From: Diplolepis rosae | Lineage: Eukaryota; Arthropoda; Insecta; Hymenoptera; Diplolepididae | Assembly (NCBI GenBank): GCA_030998225.1 | Contig: JAPYXD010000308.1 | Span: 7,202,001 to 7,266,000 of the forward strand | DNA length: 64,000 bases | Direction of reading: 5' to 3' | Shown: positions 31,058 to 44,200 of the stretch, piece by piece | Layout: each line of letters starts with the position of its first letter | How positions within the stretch are numbered: position 1 is the stretch's first letter | Program-made: the position numbers and the translations under genes | The notes under the pieces: generated by a model | Told to the model about the DNA's origin: nothing | Database searches by the model: none | What the model saw: only the letters and a program-made list of their open reading frames with translations

Positions 31058-31769
31058 ACCAATATCTGTAGTTAATTAACAAAATAAAAATTATAAAAAT
31101 ATTTATCTGAAACCTAACGTAATAAGCTAAAAAATGAAACAAACCCGAAATCGATTTAATTATTTCAACCGGAGATAATGAATTTTAAGCACAAGAGACT
31201 TTAGCATTTTGTCCAATTTTATCAAAAGTTTAAATTAATATATCTCTCAAAAAAAATTTTCTTTCTAAAATCCTGATATATGTGTCGATTAAATTAATAA
31301 AAAGATGCCACAGAATAAAATTTAAGACTTTTAAAAATGTGAACAATCTTCTTTTTTTGAAATCCGTACGATTTGCAAAGGAATGTCCCATATAAGTTAC
31401 AATAAAAGTTTATGTAATATTATTTTTACAGACATTTATTCTTATTATAGCTACTTTTCTTTTGAAAAAAAGTATTCCAGCACGTCATCCTTCAAAAATT
31501 TTCGCCAATAACAGAGTAAATAACGAATTACCAGTTTTACTGCCTATTTACCGAATTACGGTAAGAAATTACCAGTGACCAAAAAATGGCGGTATCGGCA
31601 CATCACTAGTCCAGAAGCAAAGGCCGAACCATGTTTGCCTAGCAAGAGGAGCACTTACTGCCACTTAGCCATAAGAATGTGAAACCACGCGAGTATACGC
31701 AGAACGTGGACGTTTTCGGCCTCCACCACTGACCTGTGTAGATCTGCACACAATCAAACTTCGTTCAAA

Positions 31770-33770
31770 CGTGGCGCGAAGCAGACGACATATTTAAAAT
31801 GACTAAATAGATAATTTAAGAAATTACCCTCCTTTTTTAGATGTTTTAAAAAACCTTCACCTAAAATGAATATCTAAAAGATTTTTTTCGAGTTTTAGGA
31901 TGATTTAAACACTTGAGAAAAAAAATGTTCAGTAAAATGTATAGTTCAATAAATGTTAAAAGCTTCAAAACAAAATATAGATTTATATATTTTTTAGTAT
32001 TGTAAATAAACTATTTCAAATAAAAAATTATGCCTATAATACTTTATATTAAAATGTTATAAATATAAAAAACATAAATTGTATTTAAATTACACACAAA
32101 ATTAGACAATAAGATTTTTTTGATAGAAAGCAACATGAAAAAACATTAAATTCCAATAAAATATTCTTTAAAGTTTTTGAAATATGTAACATTTTTTAGG
32201 AAATGTCGTTTTCGAATCTCAAGTGCGAATAAAAGGTTTCATTGTTTGAAAAGAAATCATGCCTAAATTTGGATACGAAATTACATCATAAGATTTCTCT
32301 GCTGTGAAGGAAAGTTGAAGAATATTTCGTTCAAATAAAGTGCTTCGAAACAAATTTTTTAATATATATTTTATTATATTTTGTCAATATATTAATGTAA
32401 ATAAAGGGTTAAAATATTTAATAAATATATACATATACACTATATTTAAATATGCATACAAAATAAAACTGAAATTTCTTTGGTATGAAGCAAAATTATT
32501 AATTATTTAACGCACTTTTTTGAATGATAGTTTTATCGATAAACATTACGGAAATCCCTGTTAAAATTATCATTTTGAAGAAAATTTCTTATTTTATTAG
32601 TTTAACAGGCATTCCTTAGCGAATTTATAAGTTGCACATCAGAAAAAATTTTAGTAAAATTTACAGGAAGTTCAATACTTATTTTTACAAATTGAATTTT
32701 GAGTAGATATATTACCAGAAATCTGGTGCAATGAACAGTTTTTTTGTACAGTCCACTTAACTTCCAGTGAAATCTACCAAACTTGATTTTTTTCGTATCT
32801 GATAGATTTCACTGGATGCTAAGGGAAACGTACAGAAAATATGTATACATGCACATGCATCAACTTTTGTTTCCAAAATTTTGGAAATGGTAAAGAAGAT
32901 AGAAACGGTCAAAGATAGACTACTTTTGGTTTTGTCAATGAAACGAAATTTTCTGATACATATTTTTTTTAATCTAAGTTTTTTTAATTTCGAAACCGCA
33001 GTAGTCTATCTACGTCCGTTTTTATCGTCTTTATCATTTCGCAAATTTTGTGCATAATTTTTAAATTACGATAATAGATTTAAAAGCTACACAAAGTTTA
33101 AATCGATATATATTTTTTTAATTATTAACATTTATTGACTTTCAAATGTTAATGCAAAATCATATTTCAAGTGTCCAAGTCATTCTAAAAATTTAACAAA
33201 ATTTTTCACGTATTTTTTTTGGGCAAATATTTTTCAAAATATATGAAATCAAATAATTTAAGTTATTATTAAATAATTTAAATTTAAATTAAATATTCCA
33301 TAAATAATGAATTGGCGTGTCTTTTGCGCTTTTTTTGCGTGGAGTCATGAAAAACATACATAATTTTACCGAGTCAACAATTTTAAATAGTTATAGCACA
33401 AAATTTTTGCAAATTTAGTAGATATTTTAATACAATTCACCGCTTTTTGGAAAGTATAATACATTTGCTGATAATCATTACCAAAATGCCAGTAAAATTA
33501 ATAAAATAAGCAATTTTCTTCAAAATGTTGATTTTAACAGGCATTTCTGTAATATTTATCAACAAAACTATTATTTAAACAAAATTTGTTTCGAAGCATT
33601 TTATTCAAACGAAACAGTCTTCAACTTTACTTTATAGCAGAGAAATCTCATGATGTAATTTCGTATCCAAATTTAGGCATGATTTTTTTTTAAACAATGA
33701 CACCTTTTATTCGCACTTGGGATTCGAAAACGACATTTCATAAAAAATGTTACATATTTCAGTCAGTTCC
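31770..33770. repeat. Asymmetric palindrome related to the 48.6-53.2 kb element
   Basis: Left text GGCGCGAAGCAGACGACA (near 31772) is shared with the arms of the large fold-back element at 48561-53221. Left 32165-32605 and right 33495-33770 are inverted copies. The outer part of the right arm is missing, so this is a truncated and diverged relative. Confidence 0.6.
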
Positions 33771-34017
33771 ACGATCTGAGAACACTTTTGCTAGCCTGTG
33801 TCTGCTGCGGCGAGTTAACCGAGCAAGAAGGAAGAAGAGTTGGAACAACTGACCGCGGCACAGTGAAACGCAGTAACGCACGATCTGGCCACAGCGATTC
33901 CCTGACTAAACCTTAAATTCCCTGACTTTTCCCTGACTTTTCCAGACCACTACGATTTCCCTGACTTCCCTGACTTGTGGCAACCCTGTTTATTTTTCGA
34001 ATCGAGATTCATAATAT

Positions 34018-34391
34018 TTGGTATTTATAATACTAATTTTTCTTCAACGCGTTTTAAAGACTGTTATGACTATATTGAATTTCGATGTTATAATATGAAT
34101 AAATGTAATAAAACCTCGGGTTTCCTCATTTTAAAACACTATTGTACTAAACCTTCATTCACTCTTATCATTTACTCTAACGAAAAGTTTTTCAGTGTAA
34201 TACTGGTTTTTGATAGTGCTCATAAATCTCTACAAATTATCTTCATAAAATTTTCTGATTTGACCAAAATTAGAAATCTGAATTTTCTAAATCATTTCAT
34301 TCGATTATGTCGATCATTAGAAGAGTGTATCACTGTACGTGATAACGGAACTCTACTATATCGACCTTATCAACCTATGATTCAGAATTAA
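34018..34391 (+). pseudogene. Fragment of an unknown repeated protein
   Basis: The C-terminal 32 codons of this open frame (NHFIRLCRSLEECIT onward) recur, in frame and ending at a stop codon at or just after the same point, at about 47426-47518 (+) and 47653-47751 (-). The differences are mostly conservative (V/I, D/N, Y/F, M/V). Upstream, residues such as FTLIIYSNEKFFSVILVFD look like beta strands. I do not recognise the family. The CAGGG element ends 30 bp before it, so the 5' part may have been cut off. Confidence 0.35.
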
Positions 34392-35555
34392 TTTAACGTT
34401 ATTTAAAACTAGATGGTATTTTCCAATATAAATTAAAGAAATTTTTCTGTGAATAAAGGAACGCTTCCACTCCGCTCGGTGGGGTTGAGAAAATGTGTAA
34501 TTCACATCATCTGTAATATTATAAAATTTGCAACTTAATTAACTTAATTAATTTATAATTACTTGTTTATTTTTCAGTTAGGTTTTTTAACATAAATTGA
34601 GTATACACAAATTTAAACAGCCAAAGTCATGATAAGTTTATAACATAAAATATAAAACACCTATACAGGATTTAGATTTTACTTAAATTTCTTAGCTAAA
34701 ATAATAATTTGGAATTCACAATTGTAAAATCCATATTTTGAAAATATACAACACAGAAAATAAAAGAACCTCCTTTTAAATGTTTTTTTACATTCTCATC
34801 ATGGATGAGAAGGTATTGGTTTTATGTGAAAAATGACTTTCGAAATTTTCATCAAATCTTTACGTTTTGAGACCCTAAGAGTAATACGATTAAAATTCAA
34901 GAATTCCATTTTTAGACAAAATATATGAGATACATAAAAAACGTTTAGATGAAAAATTATTTGCCTAAATGAGGTCTACACATTCTTATAGGGAAAATTT
35001 CTCGACAGGATGTATATTTTATGTTTTGATTTTTAATATTAAAAAAATTCGTCTTTTTTCACCAAAATATGTGAGATACGAAATAAGCGTTGTTCTGCAA
35101 CATCGTCTCCTTAAATAAAGTTTACGATTGTTTTTCCTTTTTTAGATATTTGGAAGAAAATAAATTATTTTAATCATGTAATTTATTAAAAAGTTACTGA
35201 AATGAATACAGAAAATCGAGCGCGAAGCGCGAGTGTCATGATGAGAATGTGTTCCTTAAGGCCGATAGAGCCTTAAGTAAATTGAATTTCCTGTTTCACT
35301 TAAATTCAAAAAGAAATTCAGTGACTTTGAGAAAATGTGTAATTCACATCATCTGTAATATTATTATAAAATTGGTTTGAGCTTCAGTATCAAAATATAA
35401 GAAATAAACTTAAATGTATGTCAACGTCGTCCGACCTCCGCTAAAACTTAGTATTTTAACTTAGATGTAAAAGTGTAGTTAGATTGAGGAAAACAAGAAT
35501 AAAGTCCTACGATGTACCGGCTTCTCTGGTGACATTTTTTGCTCCCGACTTCGGT
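34392..35555. other. Dispersed repeat DNA
   Basis: Contains a phrase CGCTTCCACTCCGCT (near 34462) also found beside the tRNA-like sequence at 47.27 kb, and two copies of GAGAAAATGTGTAATTCACATCATC (near 34488 and 35331) about 840 bp apart. No gene. Confidence 0.45.
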
Positions 35556-35589
35556 CGCGGAACATCTCCAGCCGCTACCTCCAGTAAAC

Positions 35590-35870
35590 CTCTACGCCTA
35601 GACCACACTCTCTCCCGCTCTTTACGCTGTCGCTGGTACCCAGCCAACATACACACACTCCCTCTCACTGCACTTAAGCCGCTGGTATCACAGTCGGCCT
35701 CTCTCTCTCTCGCACTCTCTCACTACACTGTCGCTGGCACGCAGTCGACACACACACTCTCTCTCGCTTCACTGGAGCCACTGGCAACCCCGGCGGCTCC
35801 CTCTCTCTTTGTCACGCATTCTCTCTCTCACGCTACACCCTGTCGCTGGAACCCAGCCGACACACACCTA
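35590..35870. repeat. CT-rich diverged minisatellite
   Basis: Units of about 65-75 bp with TGTCGCTGG(T/C/A)ACCCAGCC(A/G)ACA and CACACTCTCTCTC recur four times. The 130-codon open frame over it is low-complexity (S, L, T, P, R) and probably not a protein. Confidence 0.65.
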
Positions 35871-35880
35871 GCATAAGTGC

Positions 35881-37289
35881 CCCTCCCACTTCCTACACCA
35901 TTCCCGAGGACATTATCATAGTTATAATAAAAAAGTATACTAAATATTAATTAATAATCATATTGTATATTTATCGATAATCATTATTATAATAATTAAT
36001 TAATTATATTAATTTTAAAAAATATTTATGAATAATTTATAAAAAGAGTTGATTTATTTATACTTGAATGAGGGTCTAAAGCTCTAATCACGACACTTAC
36101 TCTTACAAGCTCTGAATAACTCTTGCAGTCACTATATAAGAAAGTTCCAAGTTTTATGTCTCAGGATTGTAAGCGAGCGAGTGCGTGATTCGACGGAAGC
36201 GAATCGTCCTGTATATAAGTTTTATTTATTAGGGTTATATTTGCGAAGTTGCATATTTAAGTGTATTTGTGATATAAAATATGATTGGCTGCGACTGAAT
36301 GGTGTGAATGCATTTGTATGATATTTATGTATGCATGTATCGAATGACTAATGGCACGTTCGAGGTAAACCAAATTTTTTTGTTATTTAAGAGAACCATG
36401 ACAATATTTCACTTAACTCCTTACATTTCATGAAGTTTATATTACTTTAAATTCAAGAAATATTTCTTAAATTTCAAAAAACGTTCATTCATATCAATAA
36501 CATCTTTTGGCACAAATTTCTAACTTAGCATAGGCAATATTATCGTTCTTTGCTGTTACTTACGGTTATTATTAATTTAAATAAAATGCATAAAAAATAA
36601 AAAAACAATTACCCTTAATATATTTTATTCATAAGTATAATGAGTACGCGGAGGTGGTCCAAATTGCCGAATTTAGTTAATATAAATATTAACCAAATTC
36701 GTTTATTATTATGTAGGGTCGTTGGTCTTCTACTCTCGGACTCAGAGTGTATTCTTCACGGCTACGCCTATCATCTTTAATTTTGAAAGTAAGAAAAGGG
36801 GAAAGGTGCCTTGAATAAGTTTTAAATCAAGCTGCTATATAAATAAAAGATAATTATATTTTCAAGGAAAAGCAAACCCATGTGAACATTTTTGTGCCAA
36901 GAATAATACAGAGGTGAATTGGAATGATACAAGTCGTACTTTACCGTATCCCAGATTCTATTCCTAGGTTCTTGATCCTACAGGGTCTCTGGAAAGCAGG
37001 AGCAAGGAGGAGAGTGAGTTCCCGTTGCTGAAGTCCCGAGTTATCCGGGCCAAGCTTGATTTTATATATTCGTGGTTTCCAAAAGAAACCACTCTTGTCC
37101 CTTGCGTGATGCACACACAATCAAACACTGTTTCCACTTTTCTTTTAGGTTTAATAAGAGAATATAACGGTTGGCTTTTAACCAGAAAAGGGTTAAGTGC
37201 TTTTAAACTCGCTCTTTTCACCGCTGAAATTTCCCTATTAAATCCAATTCAAATATTTTATGAAAATTATCACTACCGTTTTGAGTTTC
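35881..37289. other. Non-coding, mostly AT-rich
   Basis: No recognised gene. The stretch 36960-37290 is less AT-rich and has overlapping open frames on both strands, but no domain I can name. Confidence 0.35.
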
Positions 37290-37671
37290 GGTAGAATTAA
37301 TTTTCTGCGATTTCTCGCTGCTTTGTGTACATAGTCCGCCGAAGATTTTCGTTGATACACGTTCGATGCGATTGCCAAGAGTCTATCACTAGATAGTCGT
37401 TTACGAGTTATCCTCAACTAGTGAAATAGGTATACCGACCGTTCACGATCAACGAATTGGACGTTTTAAATGGTCCGCCGAAGATGAAATTAATTTTGTT
37501 GCTTCTATTCGAATGAAGACTTTTTTTTTATTATTAACGTCCGCCCAAACACGATCCCCAATTTTAAGCCCTAAACTAGGTATTTTACGAAGCTTAATCA
37601 ACTAGCCAGGTGATAGGACGCGATGGTTTCGAACCGCGGACGGGCAAAGTAGAGAAAAGTATATTCCCTAC
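37290..37671. repeat. Left part of a repeat split by the LINE
   Basis: Contains TGGTCCGCCGAAGATGA (near 37470) and CGTCCGCCCAAACACGATCCCC (near 37540). Both are loosely matched at 43940-44010 in the same order. The matching continuation appears beyond the LINE near 41790. Confidence 0.4.
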
Positions 37672-38095
37672 TTTTTTTTTTTTTTGTGAGGAGGAAAAAT
37701 GGCAAAATCTTTTATAAAAGTTGTACAGGACTCTCCTAGGACGGGTCTAGGCATACCTGTTAAAACCAAAAAACCCCCTCTCTCGAACTAATACACCACC
37801 CGCGGAACCGCCTTTCGGCTTTAAACTTCACGGGTGGTTGGTTCCACTAAAGTCGCGTACGACTCTTCCGTCATCCGTTCGCTCGGAACTTTCATCCGCG
37901 GCCACACGCCTACTACGCAAACTAACTAGACGCGCCACCCAGGGGAGAAAACAGATTCCTCCCCCGAACGACGCGGACAGCCAAGTCTATCTGAGACGCA
38001 GGACCGCGGGTGCAGGCCCCGATGCGATTTCTACTGGCCCTCCCCATTGTTTCGCTCCCGACGCCCATCAAGTTCTCTCGTCTTCATCACAAGTG

Positions 38096-40991
38096 TGACG
38101 AATGACTCGATGAGCGTCCAGAACCGCTCAGACTGGAGCATGAGAGGGTCCATCGTGTCAGGAGTAAGCCCGAAACCCACTGCCTGACCGAGGGTCTCCC
38201 TTGCCACACCCCATTTTGCGCAGACGAAGAGTGCGTGCTCTGCGGTATCTACCGGGAAATCGCAGTAGCAACACGTCTCCTCGTCTCTCTTCTTAAAGCG
38301 CCTCAGGTACGCGTTAAAACAGCCATGGCCCGAGAGGGCTTGCGCTAAGTAAAAACCGACTTCCCCGTGCTTTCTGTTCAGCTAGGTGGCGAGCTCCGGG
38401 ATCAGGCGGTAGATCCATCTCCCTGTCTGCCCGCCATGCCATCTCATCTGCCATTTCTCGACGAATCTGCACCTTCCATCCTTGCGGATGGCCACCTTTG
38501 CGCGAGCGATTTCCTGCAGGTCGGCGCAGGTAAGCTCCTTGCGAAGCTGAGAGGTTTCCTGCCTTTCCTCCGCCAATAAATCTATTGGCGGGACGCTCGC
38601 CAGGACCAACACAGCACTCTTCGAGACAGTCCTATATGCTGAAACTATTCTCAGCGCGACAAGTCTCTGCGCCGAGAAGAGCTTCCTCTGGATAGCATGG
38701 TTTTTCAAGGCATTAGCCCAGACCGGAGCTGCATAAAGCAGCTGCGATTGGACCACGCTCGCCACCAATCTTCTTTTCGCTTCCCTGGGTCCAATAATGT
38801 TTGGCATAAGCCGGGCCAAGCTTGCTCCACATTGGATGGCTTTGGCAGCTGCGATCTTTAGGTGTTCGCCAAAGCTAAGCCTACGATCCAGCTGCACCTC
38901 CAGGTACTTAATGCTTGTTTTCCAGTCGACTTCATGCTCTCCGAGAACGATCCTCGGGTATTGGAAAGATCTCCTGTCCGTAACGAGAAAAGCCTCGGTT
39001 TTCTCAGGGGCCATTTTTAGGCCTCTGCTATCCAACCAGCGCTTCGCTCGCCACAGTCTTTCATTGATCCTCAGCTCTAGGATTCTGACGTCGTCAGCGG
39101 TGCACACGACAAACGTTCCAAACGAGTGGAACCACCCGCGACCCTTGAGGAGCGTCACATGTCATCTCTTCTTTGAGAGACCATTTGTCGCCCTCGTATA
39201 TCACCCACCTGTCGCTCAGATAGTCGTCTATTATTCGCAACAGGTAGTCTGGAACCTTTTTCCGCATCATCGCCTCGATGCAGATATTCCATCTCGCGGT
39301 ATTAAACGCATTGCGTATGTCAATGCTAATCAGCGCACAGAACCCCTTACGCTTACCAGTTCCTTTTCTTGCATTTGTGGCGATGTTAACCACAGCTTGG
39401 ATAGCGTCCACAGTGGACCTGCCTTTCCTGAAACCGAACTGGTTTTCCGAGATACCGTTCTCCCCGACCAAAAGAACCGGAAGCCGTTGCAGAATCAACT
39501 CCTCCAGAAGCTTCCCCATCGTATCCAATAAACATATTGGTCTGTACGACGAGGCAACCCCTAGAGGTTTGTTGCCCTTCCTCAGCAGGACCAACCTCTG
39601 CTTTTTCCAGTCCGCGAAGAACCTCCCCTCCCGAAGACCAGAGTTGAAGGCTTCTAGGAGCACCTCCGGGTATGCCCCGTTCACCTCTTTGAGGATCTCG
39701 TTCGGCACCCCGTCGATACGCGGCGTTGTATTTGCCTTAAGCCTTCCACCCGCTCTCTTTAGTTTCTCGAGAGTGAAGAGTTCCTCGCGGCGGACCACGC
39801 AGGAACTTCGGTCCTGTCTTTGGAACGGCTCTACGTGTGGAAAGAAGCCCTGCACAATGTACTTGACTCGATCGGGATTATCCAGGCCCGGGGTCTTTCT
39901 TCTAGCAACCAATCTCTTGGTTACTATTTTGAAGGCGAAGCCCCATGGGTCCTTCTCGTCTTCACCGATCAAGTCTTTCCAGCATTGATGTCGGCTTTTC
40001 TTCATGTCTCACCTCAAAGCTGCTTTTGACCCTTTCCATGCCTCGTGCAGCACAGCATCCCCCTTTTATCGGCTGAATTTTCGCCGCGCTGCGAGGCATT
40101 CTCGACGCAGGGCCGCCAACTGGTCCGTCCACCAGTACATCGAACCCTTTGCTTGCCTGCGCTTGCGGCGAGGCATCGAGTAGTCGAAAGCCGCGACCAC
40201 CTTCTGCCCCGCCGAGCGCAGAGTAGCTTCAAACGACCCAGCAGGGCAGACCCAACCAGGCTCATCAATGAGCCTCGTTTCTTCGAGGTATTCTCGAAGT
40301 CTTTCCCTGCTGAGTCGTCTCGTGTTCCAGGAGGGGCTCCTTCCTTCGCCGCCCCTACCCTTATCCACTGCTTGGCACCGTTGTTCTATAAAGTAAGTTC
40401 GATGCATCGGTGGTCACTCAAGGTTATTACCTCGAGACCTTACCTTATTACCTTATCCTTGAAGCGAGGCGAGGTGCGGCAATCGTGAGATCAATTATTG
40501 ACCCCCCCGCTTCTCGTCTGAACGTGAATTCCCTGCCCTGATTCAAGACGATCAGGTCATTCCTAGCGACCATCTCGCTAACCAAGACTCCCCTCCTATC
40601 ACGGCGGGCCTCACCCCACTTAGGTGACTTACTGTTAAAGTCACCACCTATGAGGGACCGCCCGACAGCCTCGCTGAGGCTCTCCTCAGCGAGGTCTCGA
40701 AGACCTCGAAAGGATCGTTGGGGGAGAAGTAGCAGCTGTACACACGCAGACCCGCCACCTACACCCAAACAAACCCCGCGTCGGACTGCAGGAAATCCCC
40801 GACGCTCAAATCAGGGCTACAAACAAGGATGCCGGCCCTCCTTGATACATCCTGAAACCAAGAAGCGTTTTCAGACCATTTGTACTGCTCACTAATGAGT
40901 AGTACATGGGCCCCCTCTCTCTGGCAGTCTGCATCAGGAGGTCCTGGGCATCCTTCCCCCTTCCGAGGTTGAGTTGCAGGAACTTCATCAC
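38096..40991 (-). pseudogene. R1-like ORF2: endonuclease and reverse transcriptase
   Basis: Starts MMKFLQLNLGRGKDAQDLL, the usual R1 endonuclease opening, with IGGDFNSKSPKWG and SIIDLTIA further on. RT motifs follow: YRPICLLDTMGKLLEE, NQFGFRKGRSTVDAI, a catalytic D in ISIDIRNAFNTA, and APQGSRVVPLVWN. The F/Y-ADD box is degenerate (VVCTADDV, expected FADD type). A frameshift lies near 39100-39158 and others between endonuclease pieces (about 40400-40450, 40770-40810). A TAG near 38381 separates RT from the C-terminal CCYC-H-C domain (CCYCDFPVDTAEHALFVC). It cannot be active. Confidence 0.8.
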
Positions 40992-41658
40992 TTCCTGCCT
41001 CTCAGCCTCCGAAGCTCTTCCCGGAAAACCGGACAGGAGCCGCCAACAGAGACATGGGCGACATCTTTATCGCCCCTGTCTAGACACGTCAGGCACCTCG
41101 GTGTTGCTTCGCAGCTCCTGGCCGCGTGTCCCGCGATGCCGCATCTCCAACAGGAATTCTTCCTGTCGGGGTTGCTGCAGCCTCGGGACCCATGGCCATA
41201 GCCAAGGCATCTGAAGCATGGGGCGACTTCTGCATGCTCGCGTATGCGGCACGCAACCTACCCGATCCTAATTTTACCCAGCTGAAGCAGACGCGTGGCG
41301 TCTGCCTCAGCCAGCCGGATCACTGCAGTCTTCACCCCACCGAAGCGGGTGAAGAGCCTGCAGGACCCGTCGAGTGCTGGTCTACCCAATGCCAAGCACA
41401 GGGAGACACAACCTCTTCTTCTTCAACGGTCTCGTCGAGGTCCCTAATTTCGAGGGACCGCGTCGAGACCAGGGCAATTTGCGCCCTTTCCCCGACCGCC
41501 AGGTCGAGCTCCTTTCGGAAGGCCGAAACGTCTCCCCCCTTTTTGAGGACCAGAAGGACTTCTTCCTTCCTGGTCCTCCGGATAGACAGGACCCCAAGTC
41601 CTGCCTTCCGGGGGTCGACTTTCTGGATTTGATGATTAAGGAATCTATGATTGGTCAA
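40980..41658 (-). pseudogene. R1-like ORF1, C-terminal part
   Basis: On the minus strand a gag-like region (KVDPRKAGLGVLSIRRTRKE and following) leads to knuckles CWRCGIAGHAARSC and a second CLTC...H...C, the usual nucleic-acid-binding end of R1 ORF1. Frame breaks occur between pieces, and the N-terminus is absent. Confidence 0.7.
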
Positions 41659-41689
41659 GGAAATAATTTTAGGGAGGTTTTAGGAATGT

Positions 41690-43779
41690 AGATAGACTTT
41701 GCACCATTTGATGATTTTTAGGTGTCAAATATTTCTCCCCTTTTTCCACACTTATCGTGAGAAAGGAAATGCGCTCATCGATTTTTAGTATTTGATGCAT
41801 TGTCATCAAATTGTGGAAACGATTTTAGTTTCTAATATATTTCATGATAAATTGAAATATATATTTAATTAGTCTAGGCTTATAATCATTATATGAATTA
41901 AAAAGCCTTAAGGGAGTTACTCAGTGTTGAGTGAATGGTTATTGTAACTTGGTGTGCAACTTAGTTTAGTGTGGATTTATTTTTATTTCTTAGTTCTAAA
42001 ACTTTCTCTCCTCGAATGAATATTTAAGTCTCGAATTTAGGCAATTATTGTATTTCTAAAGTTATCTGCCTACCTTGAAGTTTATAATGTAAACGCCTTT
42101 AGAAAAACTCATAGAGCTTAGGTCTTTTACGGTGCCTTATGAAGTCAGGAAACAAGGACATTGGCACGTTCGAATCGGTTGTCAATCCTACCGCAATAAA
42201 AGGGCTATGCTGGCCAGCCACCTCCTACTAGTTACCCTGCATGTCCATGTACAACCCTCAGGTAATATCCATGGTTGCCACTGTTTAACGATATTTAAAA
42301 TAAAGGTACATCTCGTTTCATGTATTCTGGCAACCTCGGATTTTGTACTTCAGACTAAGAGCGTAGTTTTGAAAGGGACTGGAAGTCAGTCAAAAACCCA
42401 CGCTTAACAGAGAACAACCGACTTGCGATATGTATTAAATTAATACCTCTTAAGTATAACCATCCATGTTAATACAAATTAATTAAGGCAAATAAATCAA
42501 CGTATGTGAACCAAACTGGATGTATTTGAAGCAATTCATTTTTTAAATATTAGCACCCTTACCCGTGCAAACACTCAGGATGAAGAATTAACGAACAGAA
42601 AAATCTTAAACTTTGCAGAGCGTTAGAATATAATTAAAAAATTATCCGTACGTAATTTCAAGGTCTGAGGTGGGTTTTTTAGTGAGATATTCATATTTCT
42701 ATTTTGCGCCTCTCTAGTTGATTCAACATGGGCTCTTATGAGAAATCGCGGAGGTTGTCGTGTATTATCATTGATATCTTTTCCACTGACGAACAGATCA
42801 TACCGGGATTTGAACAGTAGAAAAATAAGATGTTCAGGAATAGTTATTAAATTTAATAACATTCAAAGGTGGGTTCTAAAAGTAATAACAAATACGATGA
42901 AGATTGGAAATTGCTGTGATTTTCGTCTTTGGTTAGGTATGTGGCAACGTCGCATTCGTAGAACAACTTTATTTACATAGACATCATAATACGTAGTACG
43001 TAAAATATTTCTCAATGAAATACTAAATTTGTCTTATTTTCACAGTCTTGAATCAATATAACAAGTTTCCAATACATATCTATTATCATCACAATCGTTC
43101 ATAAATTATTATTTAGAATATATGATACATATACAATAAATATATACATTTATATTTATAATGATCGTGCCTTTATTCAAATTTTAGTTTTAATTTCGAA
43201 TTAGTTTGGTAAATTATTATTCAGGTAAAATTTGTTGGAATACTGTTAGAAATTTCTGTATTAAACTTTCATCGCATATAATGGAAGTTTGTTTTTCAGT
43301 AGCGCATATTACATTCGAAATACTTTCATCTTAAGAGGAATACAGCTCTTAACTTGAATTTTAATACACTTTATACATATATTTTAATAATGCTAACTTT
43401 AATTTTGATATATTTTGATTGAAACGTTATTTAATTTAATACGAATGTATACCAATTTTTCATAATATACAATTGCATTGACTTTAATCTACCATTTGTA
43501 TGTTTAAGTACATCAAAATCAATAAAATGTTAACGATGAAGTTATATAATAATAATTTTAATTTAATAACTATTTGGCTTAAAGTGGCATTTGGCAAGAT
43601 TGGAAATTTTCTTCCTGAACCAACCATTTTTTAAAGTCTGCGACCCGAGCAATGATGAGCTGCTTCAGCGGTCTTGTCAAGGTGCTCGGGTTACGGGCGC
43701 TTCAAGGGGCATACACATTTAATTAATGATTTATTATTATGAATTTTTGGAAAAATCCCGTCGCCTTGATTCGCTCGTA
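41690..43779. other. AT-rich DNA, including the right part of the split repeat
   Basis: Around 41790-41830, GTATTTGATGCATTGTCATCAAATT resembles the text at 44120-44145, supporting the view that the LINE interrupted a copy of the repeat seen at 43780-44200. The rest, to 43.6 kb, shows no gene I can support. Confidence 0.35.
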
Positions 43780-44200
43780 GCATTTCCACCGTTGAATTTT
43801 CCTATCAATTCTAATATTAAATATTTGATAAAAAAAACTATCACTATCGTATTCAGATTCGCTAGTGTTAATTGTTCGGTGATTCTCATACCTTTTTGCC
43901 GTTTTCTGTTTCGAGAAGAACCGCAAACTTTAATTGGACCTTAAATAGTCCGCCAGATGATTTACTTCTACCCGGATGGAGATTTTGTCTTCTTCGTCCG
44001 CCTGAAACGATCCCCAAATTTGTTTCGCAGATATTTTTATGGCTTTGGCCAACTAACGAAGTGCGAGAATTAAATGGTCGTTTCGGATCGCCGAAAGGAA
44101 GTAACTCAAAACTTCTACTATTCGATGCATAGCCATCGAATTATTTCAGCAACAACTAGCAGTTTTTATTATATTTTAATTTGGATTGAAATATATTAGC
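43780..44200. repeat. Uninterrupted copy of the repeat split by the LINE
   Basis: AATAGTCCGCCAGATGA, CGTCCGCCTGAAACGATCCCC and TATTCGATGCATAGCCATCG match, in order, phrases on the left and right of the LINE. Similarity is partial, so the copies are old. It lies just inside the primer site at 44410 and could be internal or leader DNA of that older retroelement. Confidence 0.4.

Larger units (their letters stand above)
30479..33988. mobile_element. 3.5-kb element ending CAGGGTTGCCACAAGT
   Basis: The termini are CAGGGTTGCCACAAGT and its inverse, backed by direct copies of TTCCCTGACTTTTCCCTGAC at both ends. The flanks share TTTAT (30474-30478, 33989-33993), but no clean 8-bp duplication. No transposase is encoded. 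Inside are at least two palindromes of other origin. The ends resemble hAT-like non-autonomous elements. Confidence 0.65.
37672..41658 (-). mobile_element. R1-clade non-LTR retrotransposon, damaged
   Basis: GC-rich against an AT-rich background, so it likely arrived recently or by a different mutational route. Minus-strand order: ORF1 C-terminal part with CCHC knuckles, AP-type endonuclease, RT, C-terminal CCHC domain, 3' UTR, then a 14-base T run (poly-A on the minus strand) at 37672-37685. The 5' part of ORF1 is missing (5' truncation, typical of LINEs). R1 elements normally insert in 28S rDNA; this copy does not, so it is a TRAS/Waldo-like or stray member. Confidence 0.85.

Noticed and set aside
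35484..35876. 130-codon open frame
   Set aside because: It covers a CT-rich minisatellite and is low-complexity; no start context or splice signal supports it.
37610..37660. tRNA-like box B (GGTTTCGAACC) on the plus strand
   Set aside because: The box-A-like text is only about 20 bases away, too close for a tRNA, and no acceptor stem pairs.
37838..41691. Plus-strand open frames of up to 244 codons
   Set aside because: They are antisense shadows of the GC-rich minus-strand LINE, whose minus frames carry clear endonuclease, RT and CCHC motifs.
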